NCBI RefSeq assembly: GCF_001642935.1
Contig: NZ_CP016761.1
Span: 3,162,001-3,226,000 of the forward strand
Length of the DNA: 64,000 bases
Origin: Fictibacillus arsenicus
GTDB lineage: Bacteria > Bacillota > Bacilli > Bacillales > Fictibacillaceae
Reading direction: 5' to 3'
A model generated the notes under the pieces. That model was not told where the DNA came from and did no database searches. It worked only from the letters and a program-made list of their open reading frames with translations. The position numbers and the translations under genes are program-made. How positions within the stretch are numbered: the stretch's first letter is position 1; each line of letters opens with the position of its first letter. Of this stretch, positions 12,680 through 21,747 are shown piece by piece.

Positions 12680-12865
12680 GGGTGTTTCCTCCTTACAAAC
12701 GCTATGTAAGCGTTTTAACTCTTTTAACCGTATTACTATGTAAATAAAAAGGCATAAAAAAATGCGTACTCATCTGAATAATCAGAAGCGGATTTAAGTG
12801 TTCCACTTCTTATTCAAAAAGTACGACCGCTTTAAATCCAAACATATTCACACCGTAAATGGTTA
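12680..12865 (-). promoter_or_regulatory. Structured 5' leader of the cold-shock gene
   Basis: Holds a three-part hairpin between 12765 and 12825: CGTACT/AGTACG outside, GAATAA/TTATTC in the middle, AAGnGGA/TCCnCTT inside, followed on the minus strand by seven T (12756-12762), so it looks like an intrinsic terminator inside the leader. Closer to the gene is a small CGCT-ACATAGCG stem next to the SD. Confidence 0.65.
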
Positions 12866-12870
12866 AATAA

Positions 12871-12899
12871 ATTATAACATGCCTAAATTTAATTGTCAA
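12871..12899 (-). promoter_or_regulatory. Consensus sigma-A promoter of the cold-shock gene
   Basis: TTGACA-17-TATAAT on the minus strand, a perfect match to the vegetative consensus. Confidence 0.9.
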
Positions 12900-13015
12900 A
12901 ACTAGGGATGATTTTTTTCATTTGATTTTGATTAGGCACAAGAATAGGCTATGATAGATAAGGGTTTTATATACATATAAATTATTTAGTTTCCACTTTG
13001 AATTAGGAGGATAAC

Positions 13016-13231
13016 ATGAGCGAAGCATTTTCAGTACCTTATTTTAAAGAAAACTTTCAGCAATTTATAGAAAGAAATAAAGACGTTTTTACAAAAACAC
13101 ACGCGATGAACGCCTATTATCGTTCTATTGTTGGGACACTTATTAATGACAACTTGAATAAAAACAGTGAGATCGTTCGCCGCATCCGTAATTTAGAAAC
13201 AGCTTATATCGAAATTAAAAACCAAAACTAA
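13016..13231 (+). CDS. Small conserved-looking protein of unknown function
   Basis: 71 residues, not recognised. Mostly helical and charged, no membrane segment or signal peptide; the C-terminal half (NSEIVRRIRNLETAYIEIKN) could form a short coiled coil. The start is well supported by AGGAGG five bases before the ATG. A plausible promoter (TTGATT-16-TATGAT, 12928-12955) is upstream. It stands alone, divergent from the cold-shock gene, upstream of clpP. Confidence 0.7.
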   Translation: MSEAFSVPYFKENFQQFIERNKDVFTKTHAMNAYYRSIVGTLINDNLNKNSEIVRRIRNLETAYIEIKNQN

Positions 13232-13380
13232 GCTTAGTTATTTAAGAAAAAGGGTAATGTTTTCACATCCAGAGGTTTAAAATCCTACTCCTAGCGGGCA
13301 TTATGATGATAGCCCATACATAAGGTTTAAGAAGGATATTATGCATAGGTTGGCGAAATGAAAAGTTAAACAGCATATCG

Positions 13381-13410
13381 TTTGACCTTGTTTGACCTTT
13401 TTTGTATGAT
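13381..13410 (+). promoter_or_regulatory. CtsR operator overlapping the clpP promoter
   Basis: 13381-13397 reads, on the minus strand, GGTCAAACAAGGTCAAA: an exact fit to the CtsR heptad operator RGTCAAANANRGTCAAA. It covers the -35 of a promoter TTGACC (13382-13387)-17-TATGAT (13405-13410). CtsR is the class III heat-shock repressor. Confidence 0.93.
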
Positions 13411-13451
13411 GACAATACAGTTTAAAGTGAAAAAGGAGAAGGAGGATTTCC

Positions 13452-14054
13452 ATGAACTTAATTCCAACAGTAATTGAACAAACGAACCGTGGGGAGCGCG
13501 CTTACGATATCTACTCCCGATTATTAAAAGACCGTATTATTATGCTTGGTAGCGCGATCGATGACAACGTATCAAACTCAATCGTTGCACAGCTTTTATT
13601 CCTAGCTGCTGAAGATCCTGATAAAGACATCTCGTTATACATAAACAGCCCAGGTGGATCGATCACAGCTGGTATGGCGATCTATGACACAATGAACTTC
13701 ATCAAGCCGCATGTATCAACAATCTGTATCGGAATGGCTGCATCCATGGGTGCATTTCTGCTTGCTGCAGGTGAAAAAGGAAAGCGTTACGTTCTTCCAA
13801 ACTCAGAAGTAATGATTCACCAGCCACTAGGCGGAACTCGCGGTCAAGCGAGCGACATCGAAATCCACGCTCGCCGCATTATCCAGATGCGTGAACAGCT
13901 AAACAAAATCTTGGCTGAAAAAACTGGCCAGCCGCTTGAAGTGATCGAGCGCGACACAGACCGTGACAACTTCTTAACTGCTGAATCTGCTGTAGAATAT
14001 GGTTTAGTTGATAAGCTGATTACTTCAGTAGACAGCACAGATATAAAAAAATAA
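13452..14054 (+). CDS. clpP: ATP-dependent Clp protease proteolytic subunit
   Basis: 200 residues. Forms the tetradecameric serine-protease barrel that degrades substrates fed by ClpC/ClpX/ClpE. The catalytic triad is visible: Ser in [11 protein letters not shown] (about 98), His in MIHQPLGG (about 123) and the Asp in ERDTDRDNF (about 172). SD GGAGG seven bases before ATG. Monocistronic, with a CtsR operator upstream and a terminator downstream, so heat-induced. Confidence 0.98.
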   Translation: MNLIPTVIEQTNRGERAYDIYSRLLKDRIIMLGSAIDDNVSNSIVAQLLFLAAEDPDKDISLYINSPGGSITAGMAIYDTMNFIKPHVSTICIGMAASMGAFLLAAGEKGKRYVLPNSEVMIHQPLGGTRGQASDIEIHARRIIQMREQLNKILAEKTGQPLEVIERDTDRDNFLTAESAVEYGLVDKLITSVDSTDIKK

Positions 14055-14060
14055 GTGTAT

Positions 14061-14095
14061 AAAAACAGGACCGCTAAGGCGATCCTGTTTTTTTG
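14061..14095 (+). terminator. clpP terminator
   Basis: AAACAGGACCGC-TAAG-GCGATCCTGTTT stem followed by a run of T. Confidence 0.9.
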
Positions 14096-14106
14096 TTTGC
14101 AAATAA

Positions 14107-14331
14107 TTAAATGACAGCTACAATTTTTCCTTTAACATGTCTTTCTGAAAGTTTGATAAGCGCAGCCGGCACTTCTTCTAACGTTATTTTTTCTGAAATC
14201 ATTGTAGATAGCTTGCCTTCAACAACGTGATTGGCTAATTCTTCATTCATTGCTGCTAAATCTTTTTGTGCTTCAATATTATTTGAAAAACGAGCTGCGC
14301 CAAGTGCGATTTCATGAATGGTGTCTTCACC
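14107..14331 (-). pseudogene. C-terminal remnant of a zinc-type alcohol dehydrogenase/quinone oxidoreductase
   Basis: The minus strand reads about 75 uninterrupted codons ending VPAALIKLSERHVKGKIVAVI, the characteristic tail of MDR-family dehydrogenases. It has no start, no Rossmann fold and no catalytic part. The homology stops exactly where the GGGGTC repeat begins, and that repeat joins the 3' end of trpE. It is therefore the stump of a gene deleted from its 5' side. Confidence 0.75.
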
Positions 14332-15868
14332 GAATGGACAAACTGGGCATTTGTATTTGTCTGGGGTCTGTCCCCCCTTCGATTGCTTTGAGCATTGCCT
14401 TGGCTTTGTTTACGGTTTCTTCGTATTCCCGCTCTGGTACAGAGTCTGCTACGACTCCTGCTCCAGCTTGGACATACGCTTTTCCGTCTTGGAAAACGAT
14501 TGTCCGAATGGCGATACATGAGTCCATTTGGCCATTAAATCCTAGGTAGCCGATTGCACCTCCATAGACGCCCCGTGCTTCTTTTTCAAGTTCGGAGATA
14601 ATCTGCATCGCCCTTACCTTTGGAGCACCTGATACGGTACCTGCTGGCATACATGAACGAAGCGCATCAAAGAAATCTTTATCCTTTTTCATTTTTCCTT
14701 TTACATGCGAAACGATGTGCATCACATGGGAATATCGTTCGATCTCCATATAAGAATCAAGTTCTACTGTGCCAAATTCGCTCACACGGCCAACATCGTT
14801 CCGGCCTAAGTCAACGAGCATCACATGTTCCGCGCGTTCTTTTTCATCTGCCAAAAGGTCTTCTTCAAACGCTAAGTCTTCTTCCCGAGTTTTTCCTCTA
14901 GGTCGGGTTCCTGCGATAGGCCGGTTCTCAATGCAGCCGTTATCCACTTTTACAAGAAGTTCAGGGGACGCTCCAACGATATAGGTATCTTTCGACTTGT
15001 AATAATACATGTACGGTGAAGGGTTCATCGAACGAAGCAGTCTATACACATCAAAAGGATCTACTTCTGTTTCCTGCTCGAACCGCTGTGACAGAACGAC
15101 TTGAAAGATGTCACCTGTTTTGATGTATTCCTTTGCTTTTTCCACCATTGAGCAAAACTCTTCTTTCGAATGGGAAGAACTGACATTTCCGGTTTGCTTA
15201 TTCTTTTCAAATTCAAAATCGCTTTTTATAGAAGTCTTTTTAGAAGGCTCCTGCAATTCACGATAGGTTTTACGGATGTTTGCGCAAACTTGTTCATATT
15301 TCTTTTGAATGGTTTCTTCTTGATCGTCACGATCAATATGCATATTGCAAAGAATCGTAGTTTTTTGTTTAAGATGATCAAAAACGATCATTTCATCGGT
15401 GAATAAAAATTCCATTTCATTCGACTGGTTGGATGGAGTGGGCGGTGAAGGGACATTTTCGAAAGTATGAATAAGATCATATCCGAAGAATCCGACAGCA
15501 CCTCCTGTAAATGGCGGCAGTTCAGAGAGTTTGGGAGATTTGTAGCGTGATATGTGTTTTTTCACTATATCTAAAGGAGAACCATGTTCTTGCAGGATTT
15601 TGCTTTCATTATCTTTTAAGTATGTTAGATTCACATCATTCCCTTTTGAGGAGATTACCAGGAAAGGATTCCTGCCAATATAAGAGTACCTTGCCCATCG
15701 TTCTCCGCCTTCAACACTTTCGAGTAGGAACGAATAATTTTCATGACGGACCTTTTCAAATTGTGAGATACACGTTTCATGATCGGAAAGGTACGTAAAA
15801 CCGACCGGAATGGCATTATAATTTTGTTTTGTAAGAGATACGACGTCCTCTATTGATGGGGTAAACAT
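14327..15868 (-). CDS. trpE: Anthranilate synthase component I, with repeat-derived C-terminus
   Basis: 513 residues. Converts chorismate and glutamine (or ammonia) to anthranilate, the first step of tryptophan synthesis. The tryptophan feedback site LLES is at residues 48-51, and the chorismate-binding domain has IAGTRPRGKTREED, LVDLGRNDVGRV and GAPKVRAMQII. Normal homology ends at about KAMLKAI; the last 16 or so residues (EGGTDPRQIQMPSLSIR) come from a GGGGTC dispersed repeat. A complete TRAP-type leader precedes it, so it is TrpE rather than PabB. No trpDCFBA follows: the next thing downstream is a dehydrogenase remnant. Confidence 0.93.
   Translation of the reverse strand: MFTPSIEDVVSLTKQNYNAIPVGFTYLSDHETCISQFEKVRHENYSFLLESVEGGERWARYSYIGRNPFLVISSKGNDVNLTYLKDNESKILQEHGSPLDIVKKHISRYKSPKLSELPPFTGGAVGFFGYDLIHTFENVPSPPTPSNQSNEMEFLFTDEMIVFDHLKQKTTILCNMHIDRDDQEETIQKKYEQVCANIRKTYRELQEPSKKTSIKSDFEFEKNKQTGNVSSSHSKEEFCSMVEKAKEYIKTGDIFQVVLSQRFEQETEVDPFDVYRLLRSMNPSPYMYYYKSKDTYIVGASPELLVKVDNGCIENRPIAGTRPRGKTREEDLAFEEDLLADEKERAEHVMLVDLGRNDVGRVSEFGTVELDSYMEIERYSHVMHIVSHVKGKMKKDKDFFDALRSCMPAGTVSGAPKVRAMQIISELEKEARGVYGGAIGYLGFNGQMDSCIAIRTIVFQDGKAYVQAGAGVVADSVPEREYEETVNKAKAMLKAIEGGTDPRQIQMPSLSIR
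14336..14377. repeat. GGGGTC-GACCCC element, copy 3 (fused into the trpE 3' end)
   Basis: Shares GGACAAA-, -TTTGTATTTGTCTGGGGTC and CCCC modules with the copies after crh and eno. It supplies the last codons and the stop of trpE. Confidence 0.7.
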
Positions 15869-15871
15869 TTT

Positions 15872-15959
15872 TAACCACCTCTTTCAAATAATAAAAGCCT
15901 CGCGCTTGTTACAGCGGAGGCTTGTTTTAATGCAACATTAATAAACTAAGAAAGAGGTT
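15872..15959 (-). promoter_or_regulatory. trpE Shine-Dalgarno and its complementary blocking sequence
   Basis: The SD region GAAAGAGGTGG (15874-15884) has an 8-base perfect complement, CCTCTTTC, at 15950-15957 in the same transcript. In B. subtilis, TRAP binding to read-through trp mRNA exposes such a sequence to hide the trpE SD; the same layout is present here. Confidence 0.65.
15885..15923 (-). terminator. trp leader attenuator terminator
   Basis: Minus-strand AAGCCTCCGCT-loop-AGCGCGAGGCTT followed by TTTTATTATT, just upstream of the trpE SD and downstream of the TRAP site. Confidence 0.88.
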
Positions 15960-15978
15960 TAATCCAGGATTAAATACT

Positions 15979-16038
15979 CTCAACTCAGCTCAATCTATGC
16001 TCTCTTCTCTCCACTCATCTCAACTAACTGCTATTCTC
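15979..16038 (-). promoter_or_regulatory. TRAP (MtrB) binding site in the trp leader
   Basis: Eleven GAG/TAG triplets in 60 bases of the minus strand, mostly spaced 2 bases, some 3-4. Eleven is the number bound by the TRAP ring. With tryptophan, TRAP would bind here and favour the downstream terminator. Confidence 0.92.
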
Positions 16039-16052
16039 CTGATTAGTGATTA

Positions 16053-16081
16053 ATATAAAGGCTAGCCCCTTTGTCTGTCAA
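16053..16081 (-). promoter_or_regulatory. trp promoter
   Basis: TTGACA-17-TTATAT on the minus strand (TATATT at 18 is equally possible), ending about 15 bases before the first TRAP triplet. Confidence 0.85.
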
Positions 16082-16105
16082 CTGTTTGCAGTGCTTTGAA
16101 CAGAA

Positions 16106-16405
16106 TCAGCGGTAAAAGGAATGCCTGATAACCCAGATCCAGCATACACTGAAAAATAAAAGGATGCTGAAGGTTGCGGTGATCCCGAAAGCAAGGCTTA
16201 AGAAGAGACCTGGGTTTGAAGGATCAGCAAATGAATTGCCGAGCAATGCAAGAGGATAGATGATAATAAAAATAAGCATGAAAACCCAATAGATTCTTCT
16301 CAGCGTGCTTTTCTTTGGTTTAAGGATATAAAGGGTTAAGAGGATATTTACCATTGTTAAACCAGCGGCAAACGACCAGTCATACATAATACTCGTATGC
16401 TCCAA
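16106..16405 (-). CDS. Small membrane protein of unknown function
   Basis: 99 residues with three predicted membrane helices (about 10-30, 40-58, 68-92), a positive loop KPKKSTLRR and no signal peptide. Not recognised. A TTG start at 16405 is supported by GGGAGG eight bases upstream. Lies between crh and the trp promoter. Confidence 0.6.
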   Translation of the reverse strand: MEHTSIMYDWSFAAGLTMVNILLTLYILKPKKSTLRRIYWVFMLIFIIIYPLALLGNSFADPSNPGLFLSLAFGITATFSILLFFSVCWIWVIRHSFYR

Positions 16406-16471
16406 AGCAATCGCCTCCCTTTCCTCTTTATCAATATATTAAGAAACTGTGTGAGGCCAACCCTGCAAAAT

Positions 16472-16514
16472 AAAAAAACCGCCATTTTGTCCTCCTCGTA
16501 TGGACAAAATGGCG
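16472..16514 (-). terminator. crh operon terminator
   Basis: Perfect 13-base stem CGCCATTTTGTCC/GGACAAAATGGCG, then GTTTTTTT on the minus strand. Confidence 0.92.
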
Positions 16515-16543
16515 TTTTGTATTTGTCTGGGGTCAGACCCCTA
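16502..16543. repeat. GGGGTC-GACCCC element, copy 4 (3' of crh)
   Basis: GACAAAATGGCGTTTTGT, then TTTGTCTGGGGTCAGACCCC, nearly identical to the copy after eno. Its left part doubles as one arm of the crh terminator and its right edge touches the crh stop codon. Confidence 0.75.
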
Positions 16544-16798
16544 CTCGGTTTTTGAGACAAACTCTGCGAGGGCTTCGATCGCTTCATTTTCATCAGGGCC
16601 ATCCACTGCTAACACAAGCTCAGAGCCAGATCCGACTGCTAAGCTCATGATCCCCATGATGCTTTTTGCATTTACTTTCTTGCCTTCTTTTTCAACGAAC
16701 ACATCTGAAGTGAAACGGTTTGCTTCTTGAACGAAAAGCGCTGCCGGTCGTGCCTGAAGTCCGCTTTTCAACTGCACAGTTACTTTTTTCTCAACCAT
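16541..16798 (-). CDS. crh: Crh, catabolite-repression HPr-like protein
   Basis: 85 residues, the same length as B. subtilis Crh. HPr fold, but the PEP-phosphorylated His15 is replaced by Gln (GLQARPAA), while the regulatory serine (Ser46, NAKSIMGIM) is kept. So it cannot carry PTS phosphate but can be phosphorylated by HprK, encoded at 40816-41751, and act as a CcpA corepressor. Last gene of the rapZ-yvcK-whiA-crh unit. Confidence 0.96.
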   Translation of the reverse strand: MVEKKVTVQLKSGLQARPAALFVQEANRFTSDVFVEKEGKKVNAKSIMGIMSLAVGSGSELVLAVDGPDENEAIEALAEFVSKTE

Positions 16799-16841
16799 TC
16801 TATTCTACCTCCTCTAGCCTTCTTCTCTTTATATCGAAACA

Positions 16842-17783
16842 TCAATTGATGGGTTGACCTGTTCTAAGTTTCTCTGCAATTTCATCAATTTTTCGCAATC
16901 GGTGATTTACACCTGATTTGCTGACGGGGCCGGATGATACCATCTCTCCCAGCTCCTTTAGCGTTATTTCCTGATGGGTTACACGAAGCTGCGCGATTTC
17001 ACGCAGCTTGTTAGGAAGCACTTCGAGTCCTACCTGATCTTCAATGTATTTAATATTTTCCACCTGTCTCATAGCGGCGCCAACGGTTTTGTTCAAGTTT
17101 GCCGTTTCGCAGTTTACAAGGCGGTTAACCGAATTTCGCATATCTTTTAAAATACGGATATCTTCAAAGAATAGAACAGCATGGTGAGCGCCGATCAGTG
17201 TTAAGAACTCTGAAATTTTCTCACCGTCTTTTAAGTAAATGATGTACCCTTTTTTACGCTCAAGCACTTTGGCTTTCAGCTTAAACTTATTCATCAGTTC
17301 AGCCAATGCAACCGTATGCTCTTCGTACATGGAAAAAATCTCAAGATGATAACTTGTCTCAGGATGGTTCACCGAACCACCTGCTAGAAAAGCACCTCTC
17401 ATATATGCACGGCGGCAGCAGCTTTTTTTATTAAATTCCTCTGCAATATTGCGGGTAAACGTGAACGACCCGTCAATAATCTTCAAATCTTCCAACAATG
17501 CTCTCGATTCTTCTGAAACACGGACGATGTAAACGTTGTTCTTTTTCAAGCGCATCTTTTTTCGTACTAACAGCTCAACGTGATAAGGATACACACCCTT
17601 AATCAGCGTATAAATTCTTCTTGCAATTGCAGCGTTCTCAGTTGGAATATCAAGAATCAGCTTTCTGTTGCTGAAAGAGATGGAGCCATTCATTCGAATC
17701 AATGCAGCCAGCTCTGCTTTTTTACAGCAGTCCTTCAGTTCAAGCTGCGTTAATTCTTTCTTTGTATCTGCAGCGAATGACAT
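16842..17783 (-). CDS. whiA: WhiA, sporulation/cell-division regulator
   Basis: 313 residues from ATG 17783 ([11 protein letters not shown]), with AGAGGTGG at good distance; two in-frame GTG codons just upstream are less likely. N-terminal LAGLIDADG-like fold ([25 protein letters not shown]) without catalytic residues, and C-terminal HTH ([26 protein letters not shown], broken here for length as ITLKELGEM and SKSGVNHRL). In B. subtilis it affects cell division and chromosome segregation. Confidence 0.95.
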   Translation of the reverse strand: MSFAADTKKELTQLELKDCCKKAELAALIRMNGSISFSNRKLILDIPTENAAIARRIYTLIKGVYPYHVELLVRKKMRLKKNNVYIVRVSEESRALLEDLKIIDGSFTFTRNIAEEFNKKSCCRRAYMRGAFLAGGSVNHPETSYHLEIFSMYEEHTVALAELMNKFKLKAKVLERKKGYIIYLKDGEKISEFLTLIGAHHAVLFFEDIRILKDMRNSVNRLVNCETANLNKTVGAAMRQVENIKYIEDQVGLEVLPNKLREIAQLRVTHQEITLKELGEMVSSGPVSKSGVNHRLRKIDEIAEKLRTGQPIN

Positions 17784-17816
17784 CTGCTTCACCACCTCTC
17801 TTTTTGTTCCCTAAAC

Positions 17817-18770
17817 TTAACTATTTTTCAATAGTCCTAACAGCAGATCAGATACACGTCTTGCATCATGTCTGACAAGCGTTCCATACTGAATGATATT
17901 ATCGCAAACTAACCCGATGCCGAACGACTTTAGACGCTCCTCATCAAATAAAACCTGTGATGCACCTTCTTCAAGATAAAGATCCAGAAACTCAGAAGGT
18001 ATCGTTTCATTATTCACGATTACGACATCTATAAAATTATGCCCTACATGATCGATTAAAGCTTGAATGTGATCTCCTGCTGTGTAATCCGTTGTCTCAC
18101 CTGGCTGTGTCATGACGTTGCATACATACACTCTAGGTGCCGTTGCCTCGCGGATGGCCTTTGAAATTCCGCCAACGAGAAGATTCGGCAGAATGCTCGT
18201 ATAAAGACTTCCTGGTCCGATTACAATAAGATCTGCTTCTTGAATGGCTTTAACACTTTCACGAAGCGGTTCGATATGTTCATCATTTAAGAAAACCCGT
18301 CTAATCTTTTTATTCGACAGCGGGATTTTAGATTCCCCCTGTACAATCGTCCCATCTTCTAATACAGCACTTAAAATAATACTGTTCTTCGCTGCAGGCA
18401 GTACTTGACCTCTTACGTTTAAAACGCGGGAAAGTTCCCGGATTCCTGTTAAAAAGTCTCCCGTAATATCGTGCATTGCAGCTAAAAGAAGGTTCCCGAG
18501 CGAGTGACCGGTTATACCGTCACCCACCTTGAACCGGTGCTGAAACATTTTTTCTACAAGCGGCTCTACTTCAGAAAGCGCAGCGATCACATTTCTGACG
18601 TCGCCTGGAGGGGGCATATCATAATCCCTCCTCAGTCTTCCTGAACTGCCGCCGTCATCTGCAACCGTAACGATAGCAGTAATATCTACAGGATAGTGCT
18701 TCAAACCGCGAAGGAGAACGGAAAGACCCGTTCCTCCGCCAAGCACTACCACTTTCGGCTGCTTCTTCAT
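17817..18770 (-). CDS. yvcK: YvcK family gluconeogenesis factor (CofD-like)
   Basis: 317 residues. UDP-sugar-binding CofD-like Rossmann protein needed for growth on gluconeogenic carbon and normal cell shape. Seen: VVLGGGTGLSVLLRGLK, TVADDGGSSGRLR, GHSLGNLLLA and VIGPGSLYTSI. The ATG follows the rapZ TAG with no gap, so translation is coupled. Sits in the conserved rapZ-yvcK-whiA block. Confidence 0.96.
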   Translation of the reverse strand: MKKQPKVVVLGGGTGLSVLLRGLKHYPVDITAIVTVADDGGSSGRLRRDYDMPPPGDVRNVIAALSEVEPLVEKMFQHRFKVGDGITGHSLGNLLLAAMHDITGDFLTGIRELSRVLNVRGQVLPAAKNSIILSAVLEDGTIVQGESKIPLSNKKIRRVFLNDEHIEPLRESVKAIQEADLIVIGPGSLYTSILPNLLVGGISKAIREATAPRVYVCNVMTQPGETTDYTAGDHIQALIDHVGHNFIDVVIVNNETIPSEFLDLYLEEGASQVLFDEERLKSFGIGLVCDNIIQYGTLVRHDARRVSDLLLGLLKNS

Positions 18771-19646
18771 CTATACTTTATCCTTTCCCATATCTCTGTG
18801 GCTGCTGAATGTAACGTATTCTTTGGATAGTGCGTTTCCGATATATTCAGCAAGGGCTACAGAACGGTGCTTTCCGCCTGTACAGCCGATTCCGATTATG
18901 AGCTGACTCTTTCCTTCACGCTTGTATTGCGGAACCATAAAGTGAAGAAGGTCAAGCAATTTCTCTAAGAATTTGTTTGTCTCCGGCCATTTTAAAACAT
19001 ACTCAGATATGTCCGGCTCAAGCCCTGTTCTCGGTCTCATATGCTCAATGTAATGAGGGTTCGGCAAGAAACGAACGTCAAATACTAAGTCAGCGTCAAT
19101 CGGCATGCCATATTTAAAACCGAATGACATTACATTGACCGTAAACGGATGTGCAGCGTTCGCAGAATAGCGCTGAATGATGCGCTCACGCAATTGCAGT
19201 GGTTTAAGGTCTGATGTATCGAGAACTTGCTGAGCTCTTCCCTTTAACTCTTCCAGCATTTCACGTTCCTGCGTTATGCCTTGAAGAGGATTTCCGCTTT
19301 TCGCCAGCGGATGCGAACGGCGCGTTTCCTTATATCGGCGGACAAGAGTAGCATCCTTGCAGTCTAAATATAAAATCTGCGGCTGAATGTCTGATGAGAC
19401 CGCAAGCTGGTCAAGCGTTGAAAACAACTGATCAAAAAACTCACGGCCGCGAAGGTCCATTACGAGTGCTACCTTATTGAGCTTGCCAGCAGATTCTTGC
19501 ATCAATTCTACAAATTTAGGGAGTAGTGCAGGCGGCAGATTATCTACACAGAAGTAGCCTAAATCCTCGAAGCTCTGCATGGCCACCGTTTTTCCGGCTC
19601 CTGACATTCCTGTAATAATCACCATTTGTACGTCTTGTCTTTCCAT
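18771..19646 (-). CDS. rapZ: RapZ/YvcJ nucleotide-binding protein
   Basis: 291 residues. P-loop [12 protein letters not shown] at the N-terminus, followed by YFCVDNLPP and, in the C-terminal domain, [16 protein letters not shown]. YvcJ of B. subtilis hydrolyses GTP and affects competence; the E. coli homologue RapZ is an RNase E adaptor, a role not established in Bacillus. ATG 19646 is preceded by GGGGGGAT. Confidence 0.95.
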   Translation of the reverse strand: MERQDVQMVIITGMSGAGKTVAMQSFEDLGYFCVDNLPPALLPKFVELMQESAGKLNKVALVMDLRGREFFDQLFSTLDQLAVSSDIQPQILYLDCKDATLVRRYKETRRSHPLAKSGNPLQGITQEREMLEELKGRAQQVLDTSDLKPLQLRERIIQRYSANAAHPFTVNVMSFGFKYGMPIDADLVFDVRFLPNPHYIEHMRPRTGLEPDISEYVLKWPETNKFLEKLLDLLHFMVPQYKREGKSQLIIGIGCTGGKHRSVALAEYIGNALSKEYVTFSSHRDMGKDKV

Positions 19647-19697
19647 GCCATATCCCCCCTGTAAACTATGTTCAATTCTTATGTTGCCGGCACCATT

Positions 19698-20156
19698 TTA
19701 AGCCGGATCTAATCGATAGGAAAGCAATTCAAAATCAGGTGTATACGTGAATGTGCCAAAAATCATATTGCTTCCTTTTGTCACATAATCCAAAATGTGA
19801 TGATCCCCTGGTGCCATCGGCAGTTCTCTCACTTCATCGACCGGCTTCCAGGCTAATTTACCTTCTTCACATTCCTCTAGCGCTTCACCTTCTGAATCTG
19901 TTGCTAAAAAGGTAAACATCATCCATTCCGATACGATTTTGTCACCTTGTTTAATAATAAAATTAAAAACACCCTTTAATTGCGGGTTCTTTAAATAAAT
20001 ACCTGTTTCTTCCCGGTATTCCCGGATAACAGTGTCACGGATCGACTCTTCAGACTCCATTTTACCTCCGGGTGCTACCCACCAGCCCCGTCTAGGCTTT
20101 TGCAGCAAAAGCACTTGATTATCTTTGATTAACACACAGTTTGTTACTCTTTGCAC
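19698..20156 (-). CDS. yvcI: NUDIX hydrolase (YvcI-type)
   Basis: 152 residues. Nudix box is complete: GGKMESEESIRDTVIREYREE, given here in parts as GGKMESEES and REYREETGI. Cleaves a nucleoside diphosphate-linked substrate; the specific one is not evident. GTG start at 20156 has TGAGGTG upstream. First gene of the yvcI-rapZ-yvcK-whiA-crh run. Confidence 0.9.
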   Translation of the reverse strand: MQRVTNCVLIKDNQVLLLQKPRRGWWVAPGGKMESEESIRDTVIREYREETGIYLKNPQLKGVFNFIIKQGDKIVSEWMMFTFLATDSEGEALEECEEGKLAWKPVDEVRELPMAPGDHHILDYVTKGSNMIFGTFTYTPDFELLSYRLDPA

Positions 20157-20385
20157 TTATTTCACCTCAGGGCTTTGTCTATATCGTTTAGTATACTAAA
20201 TTATGTAACCCCTCACAATACAGACGCCTCAAGGGTTGAACGTATTTAGTATTCTTAGTTTTAAAGTATCGTTTTCGTCTTATTATGTGATAAGATCCCG
20301 ATAAATAAAAAAAGGACTTCGCTCAACACATTGATTGAAGCTTAGGATCGTTGAATCAACCATTCGAATAACTTTCAAACGCTAT

Positions 20386-20532
20386 AATCCCGGAAACTTT
20401 GGCAATAATCCCGCGAATTTCATTGTTAATTCCGCGAGTTTTGGCAGTAATCCCGCGAGTTTCATCGGTAATCCCGCGAGTTTCATCGGTAATCCCGCGA
20501 ATTTCATCGGTAATCCCGCGAATTTGTATTGC
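20386..20532. repeat. 21-bp tandem array (seven units), locus T1
   Basis: Units start at 20386, 20407, 20428, 20449, 20470, 20491 and 20512, exactly 21 bases apart: AATCCCGCGAGTTTCATCGGT and close variants. Central units are identical, outer ones diverged. Open frames across it encode heptad repeats (NPASFIG on +, RGITDET on -) but have no ribosome-binding site. It fills much of the 550-base yvcI-trxB gap; 20157-20385 shows nothing recognisable. Confidence 0.85.
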
Positions 20533-20593
20533 TGCCTCCTCTAACTGCCCTAAAAAAACAATGCACAATATCAAAACATATTAGGCCCATACA

Positions 20594-20625
20594 TAAAAAA
20601 AGGACACGAAGCATAGCTCCGTGTC
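20594..20625 (-). terminator. trxB terminator
   Basis: GACACGGAGC/GCTTCGTGTC stem then CTTTTTTT on the minus strand, about 80 bases after the trxB stop. Confidence 0.85.
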
Positions 20626-20706
20626 AAAGTCTTGCCTTTATAAAAAGGGGGTCAATTTCTTATTTTTATATTACCCCACAATTGTTTCACCACTGTTACA
20701 AGTTGA

Positions 20707-21696
<990 letters not shown>

Positions 21697-21747
21697 TTAC
21701 TATACGTCTATCCTATCGGCTCATAGGAGCAAAGTCCAAGATTCTGC

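Noticed and set aside
13232-13380. Possible small RNA upstream of clpP
   Set aside because: Only one weak hairpin (GGGC/GCCC) and no terminator.
14250-14549. Plus-strand ORFs over the trpE end
   Set aside because: Antisense shadows of trpE and the dehydrogenase remnant, without SD.
14327-15868. PabB instead of TrpE
   Set aside because: LLES feedback motif and the TRAP-type trp leader point to TrpE.
20386-20532. Possible CRISPR array
   Set aside because: Units are contiguous 21-mers without spacers, no cas genes nearby.
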